This document shows, in pieces, positions 33,119 through 41,035 of a DNA stretch of 64,000 nt. The stretch comes from Castellaniella sp041675725 (GTDB taxonomy: Bacteria; Pseudomonadota; Gammaproteobacteria; Burkholderiales; Burkholderiaceae_B). The notes beneath the pieces were generated by a model. That model was not told where the DNA came from. It did not search any database and saw only the letters and a program-made list of their open reading frames with translations. Location of the stretch: contig NZ_JBAYTI010000007.1 in the NCBI RefSeq assembly GCF_041675725.1, positions 1-64,000 of the forward strand. The letters run 5' to 3'. The position numbers and the translations under genes are program-made. How positions within the stretch are numbered: the first letter of the stretch is position 1; every line of letters starts with the position of its first letter.

Positions 33119-34720
33119 CTAGCCCGCCTGGCGGGCATCCTCGAGAATCATCTCTGACGCCTTTTCGGCCACCATCATCACGGCGCCCTGGATATTGCCC
33201 GACACCATCGAGGGCATGACCGAGGCGTCTGCCACACGCAGGCCCGGCAGCCCGTGCATGCGCAGGCGCGGATCCACCACTGCCGTGGCGTCGGTGCCCA
33301 TGCGGCAGGTCCCGATGGGATGATAGATGGTTTGCCCGACCTGCCGGACGTAGTCCAGCCATTGTTCACGCCCTTGCACGTCTTGCCCCGGGTTTTTTTC
33401 GTGGTCGACGTAGCGCGCCATGGCGGGCTGCGCCATGATGTTCCGGGCCACCTGCATGCCGCCGATGAGGCTGTCCTGGTCGGCCGTACTGGCCAGGTAG
33501 TTGGGATGGATGGCCGGTGGATCATCGGGGTTGGCGCTGCGGATGTGGATGCTGCCCCTGGATTCGGGCCGCATCTGTGAAATGGCCAGCGTCATGCCGG
33601 GCGGATGTTCGAGTTCGCGCGCCACCTGGTTGGCGTAGCTGGCATTCATGAAGAAATATTGCACGTCGGCGCTGGGCAGATCGGGGCGGCTTTTGACGAA
33701 ACCGAACGCCAGGCCGGTACCCAGCGTGAGGATGCCCGTACGGCGGGCGAAGTATTGTGCAACGGCCAGTGCCAGGCGCCAGCCGTAGCGCTGCTGGTTG
33801 ACCGACAGCGCCCCCTTGACCCGCCAGTCCATCCGGGCGCAGTAGTGGTCGATGTAGTTTTCACCCAGGCCCTGCAAGGCATGCCGCACGGCGATGCCGG
33901 CGTCTTGCAGGACGTCGGGGCGCCCGATGCCGGAGAGTTCGAGGATCTGCGGTGTCTGGATGGCCCCCGCGGCCATGATGACTTCGCCGGCGCGCGCCTG
34001 ATGGGTTTGGTTGCCCCTGCGGTAGGTGACCCCGACACAGCGTCCGCCGTCGATGTCGGCCTTGAGCACATGGGCGTTGGCCAGCACGTGCAGGTTGGCG
34101 CGTGAGCGCGCCGGCTTGAGGTAGCCGTCGACGACGCTCCAGCGCCGCCCGCGGTGTTGAAGCACTTGATAATAGCCAAAACCATCCTGGATCGGCCCGT
34201 TGTAATCCGGGTTGAGCGCGTGCCCCGCCTCTTGGGCTGCGGCCAGCAGGGCATCGGACAGCACGTAGCGCTCGGTGACTTCGTGCACGTGCATGGGGCC
34301 ATCATGGCCGCGGCTGCTGTCGCCTTTGGGATAGCACTCGAGCTTGCGAAACTGGGGCGCCACGTCGGCCCAGCCCCAGCCTTCGGCCCCGAGCGCTGCC
34401 CAGCGATCATAATCTGCCGCCTGGCCGCGCACGTAGATCATGCCGTTGATCAGGGTCGAGCCACCCAGCCCCTTGCCGCGCGGCACGGCGATTTTGCGCC
34501 CACGGGTCATGTCTTCGGGTTCGGTCTGGAACAGCCAGTTGTAGCGCGGATCCGTGATGAGTTTGCCAAAGCCTGCAGGGATCGGAATCCAGATGCTGCG
34601 TCCTTCGTCTCCGGCCTCGAGCAGCAGGACGGAATGCCGCCCCGAAGCCGTCAGCCGATTGGCCAGGATGCAACCGGCCGCGCCTGCACCGACGATGATG
34701 TAGTCGTAGTGGTCTTTCAT
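33119..34720 (-). CDS. GMC-family oxidoreductase (choline/alcohol dehydrogenase-like)
   Basis: This 533-residue FAD enzyme has the N-terminal nucleotide fold YDYIIVGAGAAGCILANRL, the GMC signature GKGLGGSTLINGMIYVRG, the second signature near GAIQTPQILELSGIG and the catalytic His in YHPIGTCRMG. It resembles BetA and AlkJ-type alcohol dehydrogenases, which pass electrons to quinone. ATG at 34720 overlaps the stop of the AroE-like gene by 1 bp; the long open frame upstream of it is out-of-frame reading through that gene and is not coding. Confidence 0.87.
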   Translation of the reverse strand: MKDHYDYIIVGAGAAGCILANRLTASGRHSVLLLEAGDEGRSIWIPIPAGFGKLITDPRYNWLFQTEPEDMTRGRKIAVPRGKGLGGSTLINGMIYVRGQAADYDRWAALGAEGWGWADVAPQFRKLECYPKGDSSRGHDGPMHVHEVTERYVLSDALLAAAQEAGHALNPDYNGPIQDGFGYYQVLQHRGRRWSVVDGYLKPARSRANLHVLANAHVLKADIDGGRCVGVTYRRGNQTHQARAGEVIMAAGAIQTPQILELSGIGRPDVLQDAGIAVRHALQGLGENYIDHYCARMDWRVKGALSVNQQRYGWRLALAVAQYFARRTGILTLGTGLAFGFVKSRPDLPSADVQYFFMNASYANQVARELEHPPGMTLAISQMRPESRGSIHIRSANPDDPPAIHPNYLASTADQDSLIGGMQVARNIMAQPAMARYVDHEKNPGQDVQGREQWLDYVRQVGQTIYHPIGTCRMGTDATAVVDPRLRMHGLPGLRVADASVMPSMVSGNIQGAVMMVAEKASEMILEDARQAG

Positions 34721-35520
34721 CAGGCACCTGCGGCTTCGCCCAGCATGAAACGCGCCATTTGATCGATCTGCGCCTGCAGCATGTGGCGTCCGATGTGAAT
34801 GCGGCAGCCCCGGTTGCGGGCCTGCTCGAGCCAGGGTGTGATTTCGGGTTTGGTGATGATCTCGATCGCCGTCATGGCGGGTTCGAGCAGGGTGGTGTCG
34901 AGCGGCAGCGTATCGCCGGGCTTCATGCCCTGCGAGGTGGCATTGACGACCATGTCGTGGCCGCGCGGGTCGGGCTGGCCGACCTCGATCCGGACCTCGG
35001 GGTGGGCCGCCTGCACACAGGCTTTGAGTGCGTCGGCCTTGCTGCGCGTGCGGTTGGCCACGGTGAGTGCGCCAGCCCCCGATTCTGCCAGCGCCAGCGC
35101 GATGGCAGTGGCGGCGCCGCCCGCACCCAACAGCAGGATGCGCTGCCCGCGGGGGTCGATGCCTTGGCTTTTCAGGCCAGCCACGAAGCCATGGCCGTCG
35201 AACATGTCGCCGACCAGCCGCCCGTCGGGCGTGCGCCGTACCGTATTGACCGAACCGATGGCGCGCGCAGCTGGGCCGATGTCGTCGCACAGGGCCGCCA
35301 TGGCCGTCTTGTGGGGCATGGTGATGACCAGACCGTCCAGATTGTGCAGGGCTCGCAGCCCCTGCACGACGGCGTCGAGGTCGTCGAGGTGGACGTGCAA
35401 GGGCACGAACACCCCATCGACATCGTGCGCTTCGAACCACGCGTTGAGCATCTGGGGGGCCTGGACATGGCCAACCGGGTCGGCCAGTATGGCAAATAAG
35501 CGGGTAGTGCCTGTGATCAT
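34720..35520 (-). CDS. Shikimate dehydrogenase-like protein (AroE paralogue)
   Basis: This 266-residue protein has the AroE plan: an N-terminal substrate domain with the catalytic Lys in VITMPHKTAM, then the NADP fold LLLGAGGAATAIALALAE and VNATSQGM. The usual GxNTDxxGF element reads GDMFDGHGF, keeping Asp but losing Asn-Thr. The shikimate-contacting Ser pair expected near the N-terminus is also not evident (FAILADPVGHVQAP). So it may act on quinate or an unrelated polyol acid rather than shikimate. ATG at 35520 has GGAG before it. It is coupled to the GMC oxidoreductase, suggesting a catabolic pair. The housekeeping aroE is probably elsewhere. Confidence 0.78.
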   Translation of the reverse strand: MITGTTRLFAILADPVGHVQAPQMLNAWFEAHDVDGVFVPLHVHLDDLDAVVQGLRALHNLDGLVITMPHKTAMAALCDDIGPAARAIGSVNTVRRTPDGRLVGDMFDGHGFVAGLKSQGIDPRGQRILLLGAGGAATAIALALAESGAGALTVANRTRSKADALKACVQAAHPEVRIEVGQPDPRGHDMVVNATSQGMKPGDTLPLDTTLLEPAMTAIEIITKPEITPWLEQARNRGCRIHIGRHMLQAQIDQMARFMLGEAAGA

Positions 35521-35573
35521 GGTGTACTCCAAACTGAAACGGACCGGTCGCATGGGGCCGACTGGCCACATCG

Positions 35574-37223
35574 TTATTCTGCCAGCATCTGCAACATCTC
35601 GCGCGCGTGGGCCCGGGTGGCCTGGGTCAGGCGCAGCCCCCCCAGCATGCGGGCGATTTCCTCGACGCGCTGGCGGGCCCCGAGTATCTGAAGCTGCGAA
35701 AGCGTCTGGCCGTCGCCGGAATGTTTGGTCACCAGCCAGTGCTGGCGTGCGCACGCAGCGACTTGCGGCAGGTGCGTCACGCACAGGACCTGGTGGCGTT
35801 CGCCCAGCTGATGCAGCAGGCGGCCCACGACTTCGGCCACCGCGCCGCCAATGCCGGCATCGACTTCATCGAAGATCAAGGTCGGGACCCGTGCGGCCTG
35901 GCTCGCGATGACCGATAGGGCCAGCGCGATGCGGGCCAGCTCGCCCCCCGACGCCACTTTGGCCAGCGGGCGCAAGGCGACGCCATCGTGCCCGGCCACC
36001 AGAAATTCGACCGAGTCCAGGCCGTGCGGCCCGGGTTTTGCCGCCTGCACTTGCACACTGAACCGGCCGCCCTCCATGGCCAGGCCCTGCATGGCCTGGG
36101 TGACCTGGTCCGACAACTGTACGGCTGTGTCACGCCGCGCCTGCCCGAGGGTGCGGGCCTGTTGGTGGTAGTGTGCTTCGGCTTGTTGGCAGGCGGTTTC
36201 CAGGGCTTCGATATCGTGCCCGGCCTGCGTCTGGTGCAGGCGTTCGAGCAGGGCCGCGTGGTGCTGCGCCAGTGCTTCCGGGTCCACGGAAAAGCGGCGG
36301 CCGGCCTCGAACAGCCGGCTCATGCGCGCTTCGACCTGGGCGAGCGCATCGGGGTCGGGCTCGATGCGGTCCGCATAGGCATTGAGGGCCGAAACCGCTT
36401 CTGTACACAGGATGCGCGCCGATTCGAGGGTCTGGGCGTGCGGTTCGAGCGATGGGTCGTGGCGCATCATGCCCTGCAACGCGTGCAGGGCGGTGTGCAG
36501 GGCCTGCAAGGCCGATCCGGATTCCCCATCGAGCGCTTCGACGGTCTGCCCGGCACCCATCAGCAGGGTCTGGGCATGCGCCAGGCGGGATTGCCGGGCG
36601 CAGAGCCCGGGCCATTCGCCTTCAGTGGGGGCAAGCTCATCGAGCCAGGCCACTTGCGCCCTGAGGGTGTCGAGCTCGGCTGCGCGCGCCTGGGCGTCTT
36701 GTTGCGCAGCCAGCAGCGCCATATGCGCGCTGCGCCATTGGTTCCAGGCTTGTGAGACGCCCGCTGCCAGCGCGGCATGGCCGCCGTGCGCATCGAGGAG
36801 GTCGCGTTGCCGGGCGGGCTGCAGGAGGCTCTGGTGGGCGTGCTGGCCGTGGATGTCCACCAACAGGGCGCCCAGTTCGCGCAGCTGGCCGAGTGGGGCC
36901 GGAATGCCGTTGATGTAGGCTTTGCTGCGGCCTTGGGCATCGATGACCCGGCGCACGATGAGTTCGGTGGCATCCATGGACTGGCGGGTGAGCCAATCGC
37001 ATGCGGTGCCGGGCGGCTCGAACACCGCGGTGATGTCGGTGCGCGGGCAGCCTTCGCGTACCAGTGAGGCTTCGCCGCGCCCGCCCAACGCCAGAGAGAG
37101 GGCGTCGATCAGGATGGATTTGCCTGCCCCGGTTTCGCCGGAAAACACCGTGAAACCCGCTTCGAAGGAAAGTTCGGCCTGCTCCACGATGACGAAGTCC
37201 CGGATGTGGAGGGCGCGCAGCAT
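35574..37223 (-). CDS. recN: DNA repair protein RecN
   Basis: This 549-residue SMC-like ATPase acts in double-strand break repair. Walker A is FSGETGAGKSILIDALSLAL, the middle is coiled coil with many Gln/Ala/Leu, the signature is KVASGGELARIALAL and Walker B is TLIFDEVDAGIGG. ATG at 37223 overlaps the nadK stop by 1 bp, and the N-terminus MLRALHIRDFVIVE is typical. The nadK-recN pairing is common in proteobacteria; LexA control is usual, but no SOS box was identified here. Confidence 0.95.
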   Translation of the reverse strand: MLRALHIRDFVIVEQAELSFEAGFTVFSGETGAGKSILIDALSLALGGRGEASLVREGCPRTDITAVFEPPGTACDWLTRQSMDATELIVRRVIDAQGRSKAYINGIPAPLGQLRELGALLVDIHGQHAHQSLLQPARQRDLLDAHGGHAALAAGVSQAWNQWRSAHMALLAAQQDAQARAAELDTLRAQVAWLDELAPTEGEWPGLCARQSRLAHAQTLLMGAGQTVEALDGESGSALQALHTALHALQGMMRHDPSLEPHAQTLESARILCTEAVSALNAYADRIEPDPDALAQVEARMSRLFEAGRRFSVDPEALAQHHAALLERLHQTQAGHDIEALETACQQAEAHYHQQARTLGQARRDTAVQLSDQVTQAMQGLAMEGGRFSVQVQAAKPGPHGLDSVEFLVAGHDGVALRPLAKVASGGELARIALALSVIASQAARVPTLIFDEVDAGIGGAVAEVVGRLLHQLGERHQVLCVTHLPQVAACARQHWLVTKHSGDGQTLSQLQILGARQRVEEIARMLGGLRLTQATRAHAREMLQMLAE

Positions 37224-38122
37224 CAGTCGGCCTCGTCCCAGGGGTGCACCATGCGGTTCCAGTTGAGCTTGCTGCGCAAGGTGGAAAAATAACTGTAGCC
37301 CTTGGGGTGCAGGAAACGCACCCGGTGTGGGCTGCGCCGCACGTCGATGCGATCGCCTTCCTGGCAATCGGACAGCGCCTGCATGTCGAAGTGCACGCTC
37401 GCGCCGGACTCTACCCGGCCGAGGGCCGTGATGGTGATGGTCAGCACGCTGTCTTCGGGCAGGGCGATCGGACGGTTCGAGAGGGTTTGCGGCGCGACGG
37501 GCACCAGCACCAGCGCACTGACCTGCGGGTGCAGGATGGGCCCGCCCGCCGACAGTGCATACGCCGTGGACCCAGTGGGGGTGGCGATGATCAGGCCGTC
37601 GGCCCGCTGGCTGTGCATGAATTTGCCGTTGCATTCGACCCGCAGTTCGATCATGCCGCCGCGCCCGGCCCGGTTGATGATCACGTCGTTCAGGGCCAGG
37701 CCGGAAAACATGGGCTGGTTGCCGCGCATGACGCGGCCTTCGAGCAGCAGGCGTTCGTCTTGTACGTAGGCGCCGTTGAGAATGGCCGTGATGGCCTGGT
37801 CGGCGTTGCCCAGCGGGATGTCGGTGATGAAGCCCAGGCGCCCGTGGTTGATGCCGATGAGCGGCACGCCGGTGGTGGCCAGTTCGCGGGCCGCCGCGAG
37901 CATGGTGCCGTCGCCCCCCATGATGATGGCCAGGTTCGCCTGGGCCCCGATTTCAGCGAAGGAGGCCCGCGTGAATTCATCCACCCCTGTATTGCGCCCG
38001 GTTTCGGCTTCGATCAGGACCGAGCAGCCAGCGCCCTGCAGTACCCGACCCAGGCGGCGCAAGGGCGTATCCAGCCCGCTGTCCTGATAACGGCCCACCA
38101 GGGCCACTGTCTTGAAGTCCAT
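37223..38122 (-). CDS. nadK: NAD kinase
   Basis: This 299-residue enzyme makes NADP from NAD with ATP. It carries the catalytic GGDGT motif (IIMGGDGTMLAAAREL), INHGRLGFITD and the Gly-rich TPTGSTAYALSAGG. ATG at 38122 gives MDFKTVALVGRYQDSGLD, closely like Bordetella NadK; an in-frame GTG at 38131 is possible. It is divergent from hrcA and upstream of recN. Confidence 0.95.
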   Translation of the reverse strand: MDFKTVALVGRYQDSGLDTPLRRLGRVLQGAGCSVLIEAETGRNTGVDEFTRASFAEIGAQANLAIIMGGDGTMLAAARELATTGVPLIGINHGRLGFITDIPLGNADQAITAILNGAYVQDERLLLEGRVMRGNQPMFSGLALNDVIINRAGRGGMIELRVECNGKFMHSQRADGLIIATPTGSTAYALSAGGPILHPQVSALVLVPVAPQTLSNRPIALPEDSVLTITITALGRVESGASVHFDMQALSDCQEGDRIDVRRSPHRVRFLHPKGYSYFSTLRSKLNWNRMVHPWDEAD

Positions 38123-38217
38123 GGGCAGCACACCCCGATTTGATGAAATAATGCAAGTATCCGATTATAGGAGGACAGGGCACTATTGCCGAAGCTTCCG
38201 TGTCAGGAAAATCTCTC

Positions 38218-39252
38218 ATGCAGGGTCAGAATACCAAAATGGATGAACGGGCCAGGTCTTTGCTCAAGGCACTGGTCGAGCGCTACATCGCCGAGGGCCA
38301 GCCTGTCGGCTCCCGGACGCTGTCCAAGGTCTTCGATCTCTCGCCGGCCACCATACGCAATGTCATGGCAGACCTCGAAGATCTGGGCCTCATCCACAGT
38401 CCACATACCTCGGCGGGCCGCGTGCCCACGCCACGGGGTTATCGCATCTTCGTCGACAGCCTGATCGCGGCCCAGCCCTACGAGCCGGTGCTGGATCTGC
38501 ACATCGTCGACCACCTGCCGGCGGCCGAGCCGGGTCGTGCCGTCAATGCGGCCGCCACGCTGTTGTCCAATCTGTCGCGTTTTGCCGGGGTGGTGCTGGC
38601 ACCCAAGCGCACCCAAGTGTTTCGCCACATCGAGTTCATCCGGCTGTCCGATCGTCGCGTCCTGCTGATCATCGTCACGCCGCAGGGCGACGTCCAGAAC
38701 CGCATCCTGTTCGTCCCGCGCGAGTACTCCGAGGCCGAGCTCCTCGAGGCCTCCAATTTCTTCAACCATCATTTTTCCGGCAAGTCCTTCCACGAGGTGC
38801 GCCAGTCGTTGGCCCGCGAACTGGCCACCCTGCGCAGCGACATCTCGCGCCTGATGCAGCAGGCGGTCGAGGCCGGGTTCGACAACCCCGACACGATCGA
38901 CGACGCCGTGGTGATCTCGGGCGAAGGCAAGCTGCTCGATGTCACCGAAATGACGGCCGACATGGATCGCCTGCGGCGCCTGTTCGAACTGTTCGAACAG
39001 AAAACCGACCTGCTGCACTTGCTGGATGTCTCCAGCCGGGCCCAGGGCGTGCAGATCTACATCGGCGGAGACTCGCATCTGGTGCCACTCGAAGACGTGT
39101 CCATCATCACCGCGCCGTATGGGGTCGACGGCGAAGTCATCGGTACGTTGGGGGTCATCGGGCCCAGCCGCATGGCCTACGACAGGGTGATTCCAATCGT
39201 CGACATCACGGCGCGCATGCTGTCCAACGCACTGGGCCAGGCCCATGCCTGA
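38218..39252 (+). CDS. hrcA: Heat-inducible transcription repressor HrcA
   Basis: This repressor of about 344 residues binds CIRCE elements and is refolded by GroE. Its N-terminal winged helix reads LLKALVERYIAEGQPVGSRTLSKVF then SPATIRNVMADLEDLGLIHS and TSAGRVPTPRGYRIF. A GAF-like central region and dimer segment follow. ATG at 38218 follows AGGAAA; ATG at 38239 (MDERAR) matches the usual protein start better but has a weak ribosome site. The nearby grpE-dnaK-dnaJ genes follow, although no CIRCE repeat was found in the window. Confidence 0.93.
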   Translation: MQGQNTKMDERARSLLKALVERYIAEGQPVGSRTLSKVFDLSPATIRNVMADLEDLGLIHSPHTSAGRVPTPRGYRIFVDSLIAAQPYEPVLDLHIVDHLPAAEPGRAVNAAATLLSNLSRFAGVVLAPKRTQVFRHIEFIRLSDRRVLLIIVTPQGDVQNRILFVPREYSEAELLEASNFFNHHFSGKSFHEVRQSLARELATLRSDISRLMQQAVEAGFDNPDTIDDAVVISGEGKLLDVTEMTADMDRLRRLFELFEQKTDLLHLLDVSSRAQGVQIYIGGDSHLVPLEDVSIITAPYGVDGEVIGTLGVIGPSRMAYDRVIPIVDITARMLSNALGQAHA

Positions 39253-40248
39253 GGCGCCCGCCCCCAAGGGCGGTGCGGTCGGCATATTGCTCATCAATCT
39301 GGGTACGCCGGATGCGCCCACGCCCGCGGCGATACGGCGCTATCTGCGCGAGTTCCTGTCCGATCCCCGGGTAGTCGAACTGCCGGCCGCGCTCTGGCAG
39401 CCGATTCTGCGGCTCTTCGTGCTCACCCGCCGGCCCGCCGCCATCGCCCCCAAATATGCGCAAGTCTGGCTCGAGCGCGGCTCGCCCCTGCTGGTCTACG
39501 GCCAAGATCTGGCCGCCGGGGTACAGCACACCCTGCAGGCCCGTGGCCTGCCGGTGCAGGTCGCCCTGGCCATGCGCTATGGCAACCCAGGGCTGGATCC
39601 GGCGCTCGAAGCCTTGCGGGCCGCCAGCTGCCGGCGCATCCTGGTGGCGCCGCTGTATCCGCAGTATGCCGCCAGCACGACGGCGACCGCGGTGGATGCC
39701 GTCAATGACCGGCTGGCCCGCTGGCGGCATCAACCGACGCTGCGCTACCTGGACCGCTTCCATGACGCGCCTGCCTACCTCGATGCCCTGCAGGCGGCCG
39801 TGCTCGGCCATTGGGCCCGGGCCGGCAAGGCGGATCGCCTGCTGCTCAGCTTCCATGGCCTGCCCAGTCGGCCGTGGATCGGGGCGATCCTTACCAAGAC
39901 GATTGCCACCGGACCGCGCAGGCGCTGCGCGGGCGCCTCGGAGCCGATGGCGAGCGGGTGCACGTCGCCTTCCAGAGCCGCTTCGGGGCGGCCCCATGGT
40001 TGCAGCCGTATACCCAACCCACGCTCGAATCCTGGGCGCGCGAAGGGGTGCGCAGCGTGGATGTCTTGTGTCCGGGCTTCGTCGCGGATTGTCTTGAAAC
40101 CCTCGAAGAAATCAACCTGGGGTGTCGCGAGGCCTTTTTGCAGGCCGGTGGGCAGGACTTCCGCTATATCCCCTGCCTGAATGCCGAGGTTGGCTGGGTG
40201 CAGGGCTTTGCCGATCTGCTGGCCGCGAATCTGTCCGGCTGGGTCTGA
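39245..40248 (+). pseudogene. hemH: Ferrochelatase, interrupted by a frameshift
   Basis: The two halves are unmistakable HemH. In the first frame, GILLINLGTPDAPTPAAIRRY, LYPQYAASTT and the catalytic LLLSFHGLPSR run to about 39871. The protein then continues in another frame as SAVDRGDPYQDDCHRTAQ, HVAFQSRFGAAPWLQPYT, CPGFVADCLETLEEI and LNAEVGWVQGFADLL to the stop at 40248. One base is missing between about 39863 and 39874 (CCCAGTCGGCCGTGG). As given, translation yields 311 residues with a wrong last third. HemH inserts iron into protoporphyrin and is normally required, so a sequencing error or a second hemH is likely. The start overlaps hrcA by 8 bp. Confidence 0.9.
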
Positions 40249-40281
40249 TGGGCGGGCCGGCAAAAATTTTCGCAAGATGGT

Positions 40282-40310
40282 CTTGAATTCAAACGGGTGC
40301 GCCCTCAGCT
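40282..40310 (+). promoter_or_regulatory. Candidate heat-shock (sigma-32) promoter of grpE-dnaK
   Basis: CTTGAA at 40282-40287 matches the sigma-32 -35 element. After 14 bp comes CCCTCAGCT, a partial match to the CCCCAT-type -10 element. It lies 40-70 bp before the grpE start, where a heat-shock promoter is expected. Confidence 0.55.
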
Positions 40311-40349
40311 AGTTCACGTCCCCGTATTCATCGTTTTTGGAGATTCAAC

Positions 40350-40940
40350 ATGTCGGCACCCCAGGAAGACCAGGCCCCGCATCCGGGGCCTCATGACCAG
40401 GGCGAAGACCTGGCCCAGCCCGCTGCCCGGGCCGCTTCCGAAGACCCCGCCCAGTGGGCCGGCGAGGCCGGTGGCGAGGACCTGGCCACCCTGCTGGCCG
40501 AAGCCCAGGAAAAGATCGGCGATTATCACGATCAGCTCCTGCGGGCGCACGCCGAGGTTGAAAACGTGCGCCGCCGGGCCCAGGAAGACGTCGCCAAGGC
40601 GCGCAAATTCGGTACCGAGGCCTTCGCAGAAAGCCTGATCCCGGTCCGCGACAGCCTGGAAGCGGCCCTGGCCCAGGAAAACCAGACGGCCGAGCACTGG
40701 CGGGCAGGGGTCGAATCCACCCTGCGTCAGCTCAATACGGCGTTCGAGCGCAACCAGATGCATGAAATCGCCCCGCAGCCGGGCGATGTCTTCGATCCGC
40801 ACCGCCATCAGGCCATTTCCAGCGTGCCATCCGAATACCCCCAGGGTGCGGTGGCGCAGACCCTGCAGAAAGGCTACCTGATTGCCGACCGGGTATTGCG
40901 TCCGGCGCTGGTCATGGTCTCTGGCGGGCCGGCGGCATAG
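40350..40940 (+). CDS. grpE: Nucleotide exchange factor GrpE
   Basis: This 196-residue DnaK cochaperone has an acidic, Ala/Pro-rich disordered N-terminus and a long helix (EKIGDYHDQLLRAHAEVENV, RRRAQEDVAKARKFGTEAFA). The C-terminal beta domain contains FDPHRHQAIS and VAQTLQKGYLIADRVLRPALV. It releases ADP from DnaK. Its start has GGAG upstream, and it lies 95 bp before dnaK. Confidence 0.95.
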   Translation: MSAPQEDQAPHPGPHDQGEDLAQPAARAASEDPAQWAGEAGGEDLATLLAEAQEKIGDYHDQLLRAHAEVENVRRRAQEDVAKARKFGTEAFAESLIPVRDSLEAALAQENQTAEHWRAGVESTLRQLNTAFERNQMHEIAPQPGDVFDPHRHQAISSVPSEYPQGAVAQTLQKGYLIADRVLRPALVMVSGGPAA

Positions 40941-41035
40941 GTCTCGGCCGGGGGCTTGAAAAGCACCGGCCTGGCCCAATATTCAATGCATTGGCGGTCG
41001 CATGCCGCCCTCCTGTCACCAACCTGGAAACAATC

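Noticed and set aside
34721..35569. Apparent N-terminal extension of the GMC oxidoreductase frame (816 codons in all)
   Set aside because: The extension reads the AroE-like gene out of frame, and the FAD fold starts right at ATG 34720.
37224..37634. Apparent N-terminal extension of recN
   Set aside because: It is out-of-frame reading of nadK; RecN starts normally at 37223.
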